Positions 31,745 through 41,788 of a stretch of DNA of 64,000 nt are shown here, one piece after another. A program made the position numbers and the translations under genes. The notes beneath the pieces are model-generated. The model had not been told where the DNA came from, did not search any database, and worked only from the letters and a program-made list of their open reading frames with translations. How positions within the stretch are numbered: position 1 is the first letter of the stretch; the number at the start of each line of letters is the position of its first letter. Source of the DNA: Candidatus Nitrosopolaris wilkensis (GTDB lineage Archaea > Thermoproteota > Nitrososphaeria > Nitrososphaerales > Nitrososphaeraceae); the NCBI GenBank assembly GCA_003176995.1, contig QHBN01000013.1, positions 27,593-91,592 of the forward strand, read 5' to 3'.

Positions 31745-32561
31745 GCAGACTCATCTCACTCACTCCAGACTTCACAGGTCTAGCGTCCTTCAGTTTTTCG
31801 ATAGCATTTTGAGAGAATATTGTCAGCCTAATTTGTTTGGACCCTGGAACTAAGTCTAGGACGCTTAATTGTCTCACACCCTTTATGTGGACCCCGGGGA
31901 GAGAACCTGATACCTGGCAAATCTTGTCTTTTTCGCTCCCCGTGACAACCAATGCACTATACCCCACACGGTTTTTGCGCCCCCTGCGTCTGGCTAAGCC
32001 TGATCTGACCTTGCGTGACGAAATTGCTCTGCGTAGGTCTTCAGTCAAGCCCAAAGTAATTAAGACCTTTTTTAGATCCTTTGCCTTTGAAACTGTTTCA
32101 ATATCGTTAGAGACAACAACAGGAAAATTTGAAACGTTTCCTACCTTGTGCCCCCGTTGCTCTATCAAGTCTTTTCTCGCAGTGGCTGCGATAGCCGAAC
32201 GCAGTGCCAGATTTTTCTCTTTCTTATTAACTTTTTTGTAGATTTTTTTCCAAGATTGCGGTGGATGCGCTACTCTGCCATGTCTCACCCCCGCGACTCC
32301 CGCTGCCTGTCCTGCTCTTGGAAAACCTTCGCCACGTGCTCTAGCAATTCTTGCCATTCCAAGACCTGTGTTACGGGACTCGGCACTAACAATCTCGCCT
32401 GCTGCCGGATAACGACCCTGTCTCTGAAAGCCGTGTGACAACATGTTCACATAGACCTTGTGTATGACATCGGGTCTGTAAGCGCTCTTAAAGACTTCTG
32501 GCAACAGGGTTGTATCCGTCTTGCGACCGTCAAGACCAAGTACCCCGACGTTCAAACTCAT
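31737..32561 (-). CDS. rpl4: 50S ribosomal protein L4
   Basis: GLGMARIARARGEGFPRAGQAAGVAGVRHGRVAHPPQSWKKIYKKVNKKEKNLALRSAIAATA. Confidence 0.95.
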   Translation of the reverse strand: MSLNVGVLGLDGRKTDTTLLPEVFKSAYRPDVIHKVYVNMLSHGFQRQGRYPAAGEIVSAESRNTGLGMARIARARGEGFPRAGQAAGVAGVRHGRVAHPPQSWKKIYKKVNKKEKNLALRSAIAATARKDLIEQRGHKVGNVSNFPVVVSNDIETVSKAKDLKKVLITLGLTEDLRRAISSRKVRSGLARRRGRKNRVGYSALVVTGSEKDKICQVSGSLPGVHIKGVRQLSVLDLVPGSKQIRLTIFSQNAIEKLKDARPVKSGVSEMSLHE

Positions 32562-33565
32562 TCGACGACTACCTCTAGTACTTTTGGTTCGAAGATCTTT
32601 TTCTGGAAGTTGCGTATCGGCTGTCTCATTTTGATAAGTCTCTTAGGGACACCCGGGATTGAACCTTTCACAACTATATAATCGCCATTTACCAGCCCGA
32701 AGTGCTTGAAACCGCCCCTTGGATTGATATGATCCGCGGCGTCGTTCTGAGTATTGGATATCGTAAGGATTCGTTTATTGTATTCTGTTCGCTGATGGAA
32801 ACCTCTTTGACCCTGTCTCGGAACTGTATACATTACGACTGCAGGCGAGATAGGACCTAACGTGCCTACAGCACGCACGCTCTTTCTAGACTTGTGTTGT
32901 TTTCTCTTTACGCCAAATCTCGTAATAGGACCTTCAATACCCTTGCCTCTAGTGATTGCAGAAACGTCGATGTACTGACCTACCTGGAAAATGTCACTCA
33001 CTCGAATTTCTTTGCCCAGTATGGTCTTTAAGTAATCGTATCTCGTTTTGGCATCTTTTCCTGTTACAGCAATTTCGAAGACAAATGGTTTCTTTTGTGA
33101 TAGATTGGCGTCACGCGGCAAAACCGAAACCAAAGCGACGACAGAGACAGCCTTATCAAGTTTCGATTCAGAGTCCACAAGTTTTTCTTCGTCAAATTTG
33201 GCAGTAAATTTGCGACGAAGATCTTTCGGTAGATCTTTTGAGTAAACATCAAAAATGACATCTTTTCCATTTTGATTCTCGCTATAAGCCCGAATACCAA
33301 TTATTCTAACAGGCGGGGTAACAACGACTGTACTAGGATTTAAAAAATGTTTGCCAAAGTTTGGAGTTTTCTCTCGATCGTCGATAGTTAGAACGTGTAT
33401 CACTCCCGCTTTAAAGCCAGCAAAACCGGCTAGTTTTGATTTCTCTTCTGCACTCTGAGGCCAGCTTCGGATCCTGGATTCGATGCTTTTAGCTCTAGCC
33501 CTCGGCCTGAAGGCAATGCTACCTCGTCTCGGAGCGCTGTACTTACGGTGGCCCATATAGACCAA
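32558..33565 (-). CDS. rpl3: 50S ribosomal protein L3 (likely start MGHRKYSAPRRG at 33556)
   Basis: MGHRKYSAPRRGSIAFRPRARAKS; VGQYIDVSAITRGKGIEGPITRFGVKRKQHKSRKSVRAVGTLGP. Confidence 0.95.
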   Translation of the reverse strand: MVYMGHRKYSAPRRGSIAFRPRARAKSIESRIRSWPQSAEEKSKLAGFAGFKAGVIHVLTIDDREKTPNFGKHFLNPSTVVVTPPVRIIGIRAYSENQNGKDVIFDVYSKDLPKDLRRKFTAKFDEEKLVDSESKLDKAVSVVALVSVLPRDANLSQKKPFVFEIAVTGKDAKTRYDYLKTILGKEIRVSDIFQVGQYIDVSAITRGKGIEGPITRFGVKRKQHKSRKSVRAVGTLGPISPAVVMYTVPRQGQRGFHQRTEYNKRILTISNTQNDAADHINPRGGFKHFGLVNGDYIVVKGSIPGVPKRLIKMRQPIRNFQKKIFEPKVLEVVVE

Positions 33566-33674
33566 GACTGCGCCTGCCCTTTAATAACCATATTCCCCTT
33601 CTCGAAACCCTGTCTAGCTTCACGCTCGCTCAAAAAGAAGAATAGCTGACAAAAACCTAATATCCGATAAACTA

Positions 33675-34526
33675 CTATGAAAGAAAATGATTGAAGATAG
33701 CAAGCGATCCCAATATTGCTTCTTCCAATCTAATTGTCTTAGTTCCCTGAAAAGGAAACATATTCAGTACAAATTCATATGCATCGATACGGCGACCTTC
33801 TACGGCTAGCATTTCGTCTACCCCTTTTTTTGGTGTACCGAATACTAGCAATAAATTCCTAGAAGATTTAAGGCATGCCATAATCTTAGCCTCCTTATCC
33901 TTGACATAATCGCCTTTTTTGGAGGTAATAATAATCTGAGTATTCGAGGTTGACTCTAATAATTTATTAAGACTGTATGTTTCCTGTATCTCATATCCCC
34001 AATACTTATCTTTCATGTCATAATCTGTGGCTTCCTTGCCTTTTAGCGATGGATGTGTGGAGACGATTTTTACATTAACCTTTTTACCATGAAAACCTGA
34101 TCCTTCGAAACTGACAAGACTGCTTAGACCTACATCCGCATGCAATTTGCCTCCGACCTTTAGAATTACTCCGACCCGCACATCTCCAAACTTTACATCT
34201 CTGATTCTTTCTAGCTCGCGATGGTGAGGTGCGTTGATTGGATGCAGAAGACCTGCATATTGTAACTGATCTGTGTGAGGATACAATAATTTTCTCAGGT
34301 ATTGTGGAGTATCGAGGTAACGTAAGACTGTCTTTAAGAGCGAAAAATCTTCTGAAGAGGTATTTGTTGTCTTGTCATGATATATGTAGACTTTTTTTAC
34401 ACGAAACATAGAACAGGCTCGGGCAAATTGGCATATTTTTATCGTCTTGTCCCTCTTTGTCTGCTCATCTGAAAGTGAAGAATCAGGAATGGCTATCCAA
34501 AGATTGGGAAAATTTAGATCACTCAT
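33675..34526 (-). CDS. SPOUT-family RNA methyltransferase-like protein (COG2106 type)
   Basis: LWIAIPDSSL; ACSMFRVKKVYIYHD; LRYLDTPQYLRKLLYP; LLLVFGTPKKGVDEML. Confidence 0.83.
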   Translation of the reverse strand: MSDLNFPNLWIAIPDSSLSDEQTKRDKTIKICQFARACSMFRVKKVYIYHDKTTNTSSEDFSLLKTVLRYLDTPQYLRKLLYPHTDQLQYAGLLHPINAPHHRELERIRDVKFGDVRVGVILKVGGKLHADVGLSSLVSFEGSGFHGKKVNVKIVSTHPSLKGKEATDYDMKDKYWGYEIQETYSLNKLLESTSNTQIIITSKKGDYVKDKEAKIMACLKSSRNLLLVFGTPKKGVDEMLAVEGRRIDAYEFVLNMFPFQGTKTIRLEEAILGSLAIFNHFLS

Positions 34527-35065
34527 TCAGCAACTGCTTTATTGAGCAGACTATACTCTTCAAAAGTTTTTGCTGAAAATTGCTCTGATTCTAGGTACTG
34601 TTTTGCTTGCTCAAAGATGGATTTCTTCTCTGTTTCGTTATAAGACCTGAAATCTGTAAGATTTGCTTCAATAAATTCCATAAGCTTGGCATCAGTCAAA
34701 GGGCTTTCCCTCATCAATCCATCCTGGAATGGAATCTTATAGCGTAATTTGATTCCTGCTTCTAAGTAGCCGTACTGCCCCAAAACCTTTCGTGTCTCGC
34801 CTACTACCTCGCCGGATGCTAGCAGCAAAAGGAGATTATTCCTCAAAAGCGCGGTAGCAATCCCTAAAACTCTCACTCCATGCTGGTAAGATTCACTATG
34901 CATCTCCACTACTTGCGGAATCCCGTGTATGAAACAGCCTGGACAATTGACCTGAAAGACTTCAACGAGCACTACATTTCCAGTTTCTCTATCGATGTTG
35001 GTAGGTTCCTGAACCCATTCGGATACAATTAGATTCGGAGCTTTGTCTCCTATGTGAACAGGCAT
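34523..35065 (-). CDS. thioredoxin-fold redoxin (AhpC/TSA-like)
   Basis: NVVLVEVFQVNCPGCFIHGIPQVVEMH; CxxC-like NCPGC. Confidence 0.8.
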   Translation of the reverse strand: MPVHIGDKAPNLIVSEWVQEPTNIDRETGNVVLVEVFQVNCPGCFIHGIPQVVEMHSESYQHGVRVLGIATALLRNNLLLLLASGEVVGETRKVLGQYGYLEAGIKLRYKIPFQDGLMRESPLTDAKLMEFIEANLTDFRSYNETEKKSIFEQAKQYLESEQFSAKTFEEYSLLNKAVAE

Positions 35066-35101
35066 GCATTTTCAACTTGAAGAAATTATCATTTAAACCG
35101 A

Positions 35102-35839
35102 CTAGGCACCCTTGTTGGCCAGTTTGCCTTTGGCCATTGCAGCATATTTTTCAATCTCTTCTTCTTCGACTTTTCTCATGGTTTTAGAATCATTAGCTAT
35201 TATTGCCATCTTAACGTGTCTCGTACCTGTTTTCTCTTCACTTACGAGAGAAATAGATTCCATTGCGAGAGCACCACCTTCTTCCATAGACATATTATCC
35301 TTGTAGCTTTTTTCTAGAAATTCAGTCACCTGGTCGCTGCCTGCACCGATTGCGACGGCGTCATAACCTATATAAGTTCCACTTGGATCGGTCAAATAAA
35401 GAGCGGCACCACTTTTGTCGACGCCGGCAAGGATGAGCGCAACGCCGAAGGGTCTAACCCCAGCGTACTGCGTGAACTGCTGCGCCATGTCCGCAATGTT
35501 TTTGGCTACACCTTCCACATCGACTGGCTCATCATATATCAGCCTGTTACTCTGCGCAAAAAACCTGGCGTGGTCGACCTGAGTCCTAGCATCAGGTATG
35601 TAACCCGCCGCAGCTACCCCTATATGATCGTCAACCTGAAATATTTTTTGAGTTACATCCGATATCTGTAGCTTTCTCGCCTTTTCTTCGACTGCCAAGA
35701 GGACCCCCTCTTTACTCTTTATTCCAATGGCTAGTGTCCCTCGTCTTACTGTCTCAATTGCATATTCAACTTGATAAAGTCTACCATCCGGTGAAAATAC
35801 TGTAATCGCCCTATCATAACCTGCTGCTGCTGGTAACAA
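35102..35839 (-). CDS. psmA: proteasome subunit alpha
   Basis: YDRAITVFSPDGRLYQVEYAIETVRRGTLAIGIKSKEGVLLAVEEK. Confidence 0.97.
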   Translation of the reverse strand: MLPAAAGYDRAITVFSPDGRLYQVEYAIETVRRGTLAIGIKSKEGVLLAVEEKARKLQISDVTQKIFQVDDHIGVAAAGYIPDARTQVDHARFFAQSNRLIYDEPVDVEGVAKNIADMAQQFTQYAGVRPFGVALILAGVDKSGAALYLTDPSGTYIGYDAVAIGAGSDQVTEFLEKSYKDNMSMEEGGALAMESISLVSEEKTGTRHVKMAIIANDSKTMRKVEEEEIEKYAAMAKGKLANKGA

Positions 35840-35922
35840 TTCATTTTTAACTACTTCGTAATGTTTAATTTAAATTTACCTTCAACATTTCTATTCTTAT
35901 CAGGGGTTAATTCCACGCCGGC

Positions 35923-36342
35923 ATGGTTCAAGACGAGATAATCTTTTATGGCCACCCCAATGTGCGCAGTACCCACACGAGGACAATTGAGATAACCAAA
36001 GCTCCAACCCTTAGCTTAAGGGGGGATTGCATCATAGGCGTCAACGCAAACAAAGCATGTAGAGATTTGAAACCAACGTTGAAGCGCTCGCTTCAACAAG
36101 CAGATTTGGTTGTAAAAATAGAGATTGAAGTGAGTGATTTATCCTTCGCAATTGACGCGAGGGGTGATTCGCGTCTGTCTCTTCTAAACCATCACGACAT
36201 AGTTATTCGTAAATCAGATTTTGTATGCCCTAGAACAGTTGCAATTACCTGCAATAAGGCTTCCTCAGATATCCCTGGCGACATAGTACAGTTATTAGGG
36301 AAACCGGGAGTGCAAGGATTATTGAGGATAAGAATAGAGTAA
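35923..36342 (+). CDS. DUF371-family protein
   Basis: IIFYGHPNVRSTHTRTIEITKAPTLSLRGDCIIGVNANKACRDL. Confidence 0.85.
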   Translation: MVQDEIIFYGHPNVRSTHTRTIEITKAPTLSLRGDCIIGVNANKACRDLKPTLKRSLQQADLVVKIEIEVSDLSFAIDARGDSRLSLLNHHDIVIRKSDFVCPRTVAITCNKASSDIPGDIVQLLGKPGVQGLLRIRIE

Positions 36343-36367
36343 TTAGGTACTAATCTCGATTGTAACC

Positions 36368-37237
36368 TCAGCAAACGGTATCCTCTAGTCTCAACTTATT
36401 ACCCGTGATCTGTTCGTAGGCCCATACATATCTTCTCGTTAGCTCGCTTAATAACTCAGAGGGTATTACAGGTGCTACAATTTTTCCCCCATCCCTTATG
36501 GAGTTATCAACATTATCCTTGAATCCAGTTCTTATAAGCCAGTCCCTCAGTAACTGCTTATCGAAGCTTTCCTGATCTCTCCCCGGCGAATAATCAGATC
36601 GCAACCATAAACGAAATTCATCCGGTCCTATGGAGTCGCCTAGTAGGATGTCACCGTGTGCTAAATCCCTGCCGAATTCAAACTTAACATCTGCAATGAT
36701 AAACCCCCTTTTTTCAGCTATGTCGCTCATCTTATTGTATATTGATATTGAAGTCTGCTCCAGATAGTCAAAATCGTTGTCGGAAATGAGTCCAGAACTT
36801 AGAGCATCTTCTCTTTTCACCGGGACATCGTGCTCTTCTGATTTTGTCGTTGGATCGAAAACAGGATTCGGTAGTCGAGATGCCTTGATTGGTGTGATAT
36901 TGTCGGAAAAAAAAGTACGATTGTCCGTGGATTTGCGAAGGCGTTCAAACAAACTTCCATACATATAACCTCTTACTACGCATTCTAATGGTATCATCTC
37001 CATTCGTTTTACTTCCATCTTGCTTTTGTTGTGAACTCTAACCATGTGATGTTCAGTGTTAAGTGAGTCAAACCAAAATTCGCCGAATTTGCATAAGACT
37101 TCCCCTTTCCTAGGTACTATGTTCGCCATTTGTATATCGAACGCTGAGACTCGATCTGAAAAATGGAACAGCAAATTACCATTGTCTAATTGATAAATAT
37201 CTTTAACTTTGCCTTTGCGAATTAATCTCATAATCAT
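36368..37237 (-). CDS. purC: phosphoribosylaminoimidazole-succinocarboxamide synthase
   Basis: GKVKDIYQLDNGNLLFHFSDRVSAFDIQMANIVPRKGEVL; ECVVRGYMYGSLFERL; DVKFEFGRD. Confidence 0.94.
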   Translation of the reverse strand: MIMRLIRKGKVKDIYQLDNGNLLFHFSDRVSAFDIQMANIVPRKGEVLCKFGEFWFDSLNTEHHMVRVHNKSKMEVKRMEMIPLECVVRGYMYGSLFERLRKSTDNRTFFSDNITPIKASRLPNPVFDPTTKSEEHDVPVKREDALSSGLISDNDFDYLEQTSISIYNKMSDIAEKRGFIIADVKFEFGRDLAHGDILLGDSIGPDEFRLWLRSDYSPGRDQESFDKQLLRDWLIRTGFKDNVDNSIRDGGKIVAPVIPSELLSELTRRYVWAYEQITGNKLRLEDTVC

Positions 37238-37330
37238 CTTTGTCGAGCTCGGAAATAAAACATAATCGGACGATACTGGGGGAAATTTTTTTAAAAATTT
37301 TATGGTTTCTGTACCTCTATTCTAATTATG

Positions 37331-37405
37331 AGGTCATGGTGGGATTCGAACCCACGACCTAAGGTTTACAAAACCTTCGCTCTAACCAGGCTGAGCTACA
37401 TGACC
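37331..37405 (-). tRNA. tRNA-Thr(TGT), no intron
   Basis: Acceptor GGTCATG/CATGACC; anticodon loop TTTGTAA in stem AAGGT/ACCTT; T-arm GTGGG-TTCGAAT-CCCAC. Confidence 0.95.
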
Positions 37406-37488
37406 GCAAGAACATTCGTAATCAGATTCGTTCAAATATTTAATTAATACTTTCGGTAATAACTCCTGCGTTTGCTTAAGGAACAAGT

Positions 37489-37791
37489 GTGCTCTTGACG
37501 AAATCTAATCTATCCGATTTTCTGGTTTTGGTCACTATCGAGAATAAACCATATGTAAGTGATCCTGAGGGCGAGACAATACTTCGAGACTTGGTTGTTA
37601 AAGGGGGATATTCGAATATTAAGTCGGTAAGGTCCACCAAAAACCTGAAAATGATTATCACGGCAAAATCCAAAAGTGTAGCTGAGGAGAGCGTTCGCAA
37701 AATGTGCAAAGAACTCCGAATTTTCAATCCGGTTATTAGTAACTGTTCAGTGAAGGCAATGTTAGGGAAGGCCGATAGCATGACCAAGTAG
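37489..37791 (+). CDS. purS: phosphoribosylformylglycinamidine synthase subunit PurS
   Basis: IENKPYVSDPEGETILRDLVVKGGYSNIKSVRSTKNLKMII; upstream of purQ/purL. Confidence 0.88.
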   Translation: MLLTKSNLSDFLVLVTIENKPYVSDPEGETILRDLVVKGGYSNIKSVRSTKNLKMIITAKSKSVAEESVRKMCKELRIFNPVISNCSVKAMLGKADSMTK

Positions 37792-37819
37792 GAACGAGGT
37801 TATTATTTGATTCAGTTAG

Positions 37820-38245
37820 CTATGAAAGGAGAGTTTGGCCTTCCAATCCGCCTCTAATTAGTAATATCGTTCTCAAGTGTTCTGCTAAATCAGTGACGGT
37901 GATAATGCCGATAACGTTTCCGCTGACCATAACAGGCAATCGGTGAATCTTATGATTTATCATGCGTTGGACGGCGACTTCGATGGGGGTCTCGGGATCT
38001 GCATAGGTTCTAATTTTTGACATAATATCCCCGACTATTACATTTGACGGTTGCAACTCTTTTATGCAAATCTTTTTAACGAAGTCGTTCTCCGTGAGAA
38101 TCCCGATGGGATAATCATCCTTTGTAACGATTAAAGAGCTGATAGCCTTCTCCGTCATAAGCTTAGCCGCTTCCAAGGCGGTACTTGCTTCGGCGATGCT
38201 AACAACATGCCTTGTCATTATGTCTCTGACAACTTCTTTCTTCAT
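37820..38245 (-). CDS. CBS-domain pair protein
   Basis: VRDIMTRHVVSIAEASTALEAAKLM...GILTENDFVKKI...GIITVTDLAEHL. Confidence 0.92.
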   Translation of the reverse strand: MKKEVVRDIMTRHVVSIAEASTALEAAKLMTEKAISSLIVTKDDYPIGILTENDFVKKICIKELQPSNVIVGDIMSKIRTYADPETPIEVAVQRMINHKIHRLPVMVSGNVIGIITVTDLAEHLRTILLIRGGLEGQTLLS

Positions 38246-38413
38246 AGCTTATTCGCTTGGCCTTAGAATAAAAACTTTGTAGAATGCATGATAGGACAGA
38301 TCCTGCGGGAAGAGCAATGGAAGAAGAGGCCTGCTGGCGCAAGGATAGCTACGAAACCTATCTCTAATGAGAATCTTAATAGGCCCCAGGAAGGCCCATA
38401 TTCATCTCAACGT

Positions 38414-39088
38414 ATGGCAAGAATTGGGATCGTTGTTTTCCCCGGCAGTAATTGCGATCGGGATGTTCACTATATCCTTAATAATGTGTTGAAGATCCCG
38501 GCCGACTTTGTTTGGTACACAGATAGCAAGCTGGGAGCATATGATTCCGTCATAATTCCAGGCGGTTTTGCATATGGTGATCGTCTTCGCGCAGGTGTCA
38601 TAGCTGCACATACTCCTGTTGCAATCGAATTGAAGAAGATGGCAAAGGGTGGACGAACAATCCTTGGCATCTGCAACGGTTTTCAAATTCTAGTTGAGTG
38701 TGGCCTGCTTCCAGGAGCGTTAGTCATGAATAATTCTCTTTCATTTGTATGCCGCTGGACAACCATACAGGTGGAAAACAACAATACACCATTCACATCG
38801 TTATTCAAGAGGAATCAAACGTTTAAGATTCCGATTGCCCATGGCGAGGGAAGGTATGTTGCAGATGGTCGACTTTTAAAATCCATTTTAAGGAATAACC
38901 AGGTTGTATTCCGATATTTTAAGGACGATCCGAATGGTTCCGTAGATCACATCGCAGCCGTCTGCAATGAAGAAGGCAACGTAATGGGGATCATGCCTCA
39001 TCCCGAAAGGGCACCTGTTAACCGATCTTTTGACGAAGCTTCGATGATCTTCCGATGCCTTTCGAATTATCTGCAGCAAGTAAATTGA
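38414..39088 (+). CDS. purQ: phosphoribosylformylglycinamidine synthase subunit PurQ
   Basis: MARIGIVVFPGSNCDRD; GGFAYGDRLRAGVIAA; LGICNGFQILVECGLLPGAL; PHPER. Confidence 0.95.
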   Translation: MARIGIVVFPGSNCDRDVHYILNNVLKIPADFVWYTDSKLGAYDSVIIPGGFAYGDRLRAGVIAAHTPVAIELKKMAKGGRTILGICNGFQILVECGLLPGALVMNNSLSFVCRWTTIQVENNNTPFTSLFKRNQTFKIPIAHGEGRYVADGRLLKSILRNNQVVFRYFKDDPNGSVDHIAAVCNEEGNVMGIMPHPERAPVNRSFDEASMIFRCLSNYLQQVN

Positions 39089-39100
39089 TTTGAGATCGTT

Positions 39101-41287
39101 ATGGCTGCCCTAACAAAAGAGGAGTCGAGATATCTTGCGTACAAATTAAATCGTGAACCAAACAAAATCGAAAAGGAAATTGTCGCAGCAGAGTGGTCCG
39201 AACATTGTTCATATAAATCGTCGAAGAGATTCATTAAAATGCTCCCTAGTAAAGGGAAGCACGTCGTAGTTGGTCCAGGCTACGATGCCGCTGTGCTAGA
39301 CGTAGGTGATGGTTACGTAATAACAGTACATATTGAGAGTCATAACCATCCCTCAGCGGTTGATCCTTACGGAGGTGCGGCGACTGGGGTGGGTGGCGTG
39401 ATACGAGACATAATTTCCACGGGAACTCGACCGATAGCACTCCTCGACGCCCTTAGATTTGCACCTCTACACAAAGAGAATAATGAAGACGGTAGCTCCA
39501 ACTCAGAATGGCTATTCAGACATGTTGTCCGAGGGATCGGCGACTATGGGAATTGCATTGGTGTCCCCACTGTCGCAGGAGAAATCGAATTTGACCCCTC
39601 TTTTATCAATTATTGTCTTGTAGACGTAGCCTCAATCGGCTTTGGTCGCCGCGACTCTATTGTTCGAAACAGGGCAAATTATGATGACTTGATTATTCTA
39701 GTAGGTGGCCCGACTGGAAGAGACGGAATTCGCGGAGCCGCTTTTGCTTCAAAGACATACCTCCATCATAATAGATCGGCAGTCCAAATTCCGGATCCCT
39801 TTCTAGAAAAATTGCTTATTGAGGCAATAACCGAGGCTGTCGAAGAGGGTGCTATTAAAGCGCTCAAAGATCTAGGAGGGGGAGGTTTGTCTTGTTGTTT
39901 GTCAGAAATGTCGGATAATTTAGAAAAAGGCTTTGATATCGAGCTAAGTGAGGTCCATGTCAAAGAGAAGGGAATGTCACCTCTAGAATTAATGTTGTCT
40001 GAATCTCAAGAACGAATGCTGATAATTACTGACCGTTTAAAAATCGATAATATACGGCGGATCTTTGATAAATATGAACTCAAGTATGTGATATTGGGGA
40101 AAATCAAGGACCATCACAACCTATTGATTAGATGTAACGAAAAAATTGTTGCGAATATGCCTTCAAACATAGTCGCGAACGCGCCTTTGGCTAGGAGATT
40201 TTCTAAACGCCCTGCCTACCTAACTACGTTAAGGCTTGATTTCACACCGCCAGTCACCCCCTCAAATTTAACAAGAGTGTTACTCACAATGTTATCCAAT
40301 CCGACTATTGCGAGCAAGGAGTGGATTTATCGTCAGTACGATCATGAGGTAGGACTGCGAACCATGCTAAAGCCTGGATACGCAGACGCATCCGTTCTCA
40401 GGTTGGATAATGGCAAGTTTATTTCAGTCAAACTAGATGGAAATTCTAAACAATGTTACATCGATCCTTATCATGGAACGCTGGGATGCCTTTCAGAAGC
40501 ATGTCGAAATGTGGCTTGTACAGGCGCGTATCCTATTGGAATAATTGATCACTTACAGTTCGGCAGTCCTGAGAACCCTGAAGTATTTTGGAGTTTCCGC
40601 AGGGCGGTGAGTGCAATAAATAACTATTGCAAATTCATGAAGATCCCAGTGGTCGGAGGCAAAGTGAGCTTTTATAACGAAACTTCTAAAGGACCCATTA
40701 AACCGACCCCAGTCATAGGCGCGATCGGCCTTATTGAAGAAAAACAATTGATTACGCAGTCCTCTTTAAAAGATGGAGATGCTATTTTTATTGTTGGAAC
40801 TACGGCTAACGAAACCGGTGGTTCAGAATATTACGAGTATGTGCACCGCATAACCGGCGGCAATGTTGCAAAGGTCGACATGAATATTGATAGGTTGAAT
40901 CTTAGAAGTACACTGCAACTCATCGGCAAGAACGCGGTGAGTTGTGTTCATGACTGCTCCAAGGGCGGAGTTGCAGTGGCTATTTCTGAAATGGCAATTT
41001 TGGGAGGAGTAGGTTTTAACATTTTTATCGATAAGATTCCAAATTCTTGCTCTAACATAGATAGTTTGCTTTTCTCGGAATCTCACTCCCGCTATGTAAT
41101 CGGGACACAGGAGCCGAAGACAGTCGAAAAAATATTATCCGGTATCGGTGGTTTAGTTTTTTCTCAAATTGGTGATGCCTACAATGAAAATGTCACATTC
41201 AAGATGAAAAGTAAAATTCTGATTGATACAGACCTTCGGGCTATAACAACAAATTTTAAGAGATTAGAACAAACTATGACGAGGTAA
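39101..41287 (+). CDS. purL: phosphoribosylformylglycinamidine synthase subunit PurL
   Basis: AAEWSEHCSYKSSKRF; VTVHIESHNHPSAVDPYGGAATGVGGVIRDI; KALKDLGGGGLSCCLSEM. Confidence 0.96.
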   Translation: MAALTKEESRYLAYKLNREPNKIEKEIVAAEWSEHCSYKSSKRFIKMLPSKGKHVVVGPGYDAAVLDVGDGYVITVHIESHNHPSAVDPYGGAATGVGGVIRDIISTGTRPIALLDALRFAPLHKENNEDGSSNSEWLFRHVVRGIGDYGNCIGVPTVAGEIEFDPSFINYCLVDVASIGFGRRDSIVRNRANYDDLIILVGGPTGRDGIRGAAFASKTYLHHNRSAVQIPDPFLEKLLIEAITEAVEEGAIKALKDLGGGGLSCCLSEMSDNLEKGFDIELSEVHVKEKGMSPLELMLSESQERMLIITDRLKIDNIRRIFDKYELKYVILGKIKDHHNLLIRCNEKIVANMPSNIVANAPLARRFSKRPAYLTTLRLDFTPPVTPSNLTRVLLTMLSNPTIASKEWIYRQYDHEVGLRTMLKPGYADASVLRLDNGKFISVKLDGNSKQCYIDPYHGTLGCLSEACRNVACTGAYPIGIIDHLQFGSPENPEVFWSFRRAVSAINNYCKFMKIPVVGGKVSFYNETSKGPIKPTPVIGAIGLIEEKQLITQSSLKDGDAIFIVGTTANETGGSEYYEYVHRITGGNVAKVDMNIDRLNLRSTLQLIGKNAVSCVHDCSKGGVAVAISEMAILGGVGFNIFIDKIPNSCSNIDSLLFSESHSRYVIGTQEPKTVEKILSGIGGLVFSQIGDAYNENVTFKMKSKILIDTDLRAITTNFKRLEQTMTR

Positions 41288-41788
41288 ATTCCTAGATTGG
41301 TGATAATGGTTATTGCTAGGATGTCGACACTCAGACTGATTTTTTTGAAATCCTGTAGTTAAGTAGATTCGGATATCAGGGATTCCTGTATATTTGAACT
41401 GTCAGTACTAACCGTCTAATTGGTTCTCCCTTATCTGTCCGTATGCATTTTTGTGTCTGTGTGGCAATGACACATTGAGTGACAATGTCAAGAGCTCATC
41501 AAGGAAAAAGAAGGGCCATTACAGGCTCGGATAACACCCTGATGCTCGAGATGACGAGACGATCTCCAAAGCATTCTGTTAGCTGGGATCAGACGTGTTA
41601 ACTCATGTACGATTGTAGAAACTCAGATCCAGCATATTTGTGTGTACCATGAGGACTAAATGTTTTCAGTACTGGCTCGATTTAAGAGTCGAAAAACTGC
41701 GAATTACAATATTTGGGATGTAGAATACTGGTGTCAACCGCTCTCCTGAACTGAAGCATAATAGTTTATTTAGCACCTCATCAACAGC

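Noticed and set aside
32956-33245. Antisense ORFs within rpl3 (and similar antisense ORFs across the ribosomal cluster)
   Set aside because: Shadow ORFs opposite strongly recognised ribosomal protein genes.
41485-41601. 38-aa ORF MSRAHQGKRRAITGSDNTLMLEMTRRSPKHSVSWDQTC
   Set aside because: Too short and without family or promoter support to call as a gene.
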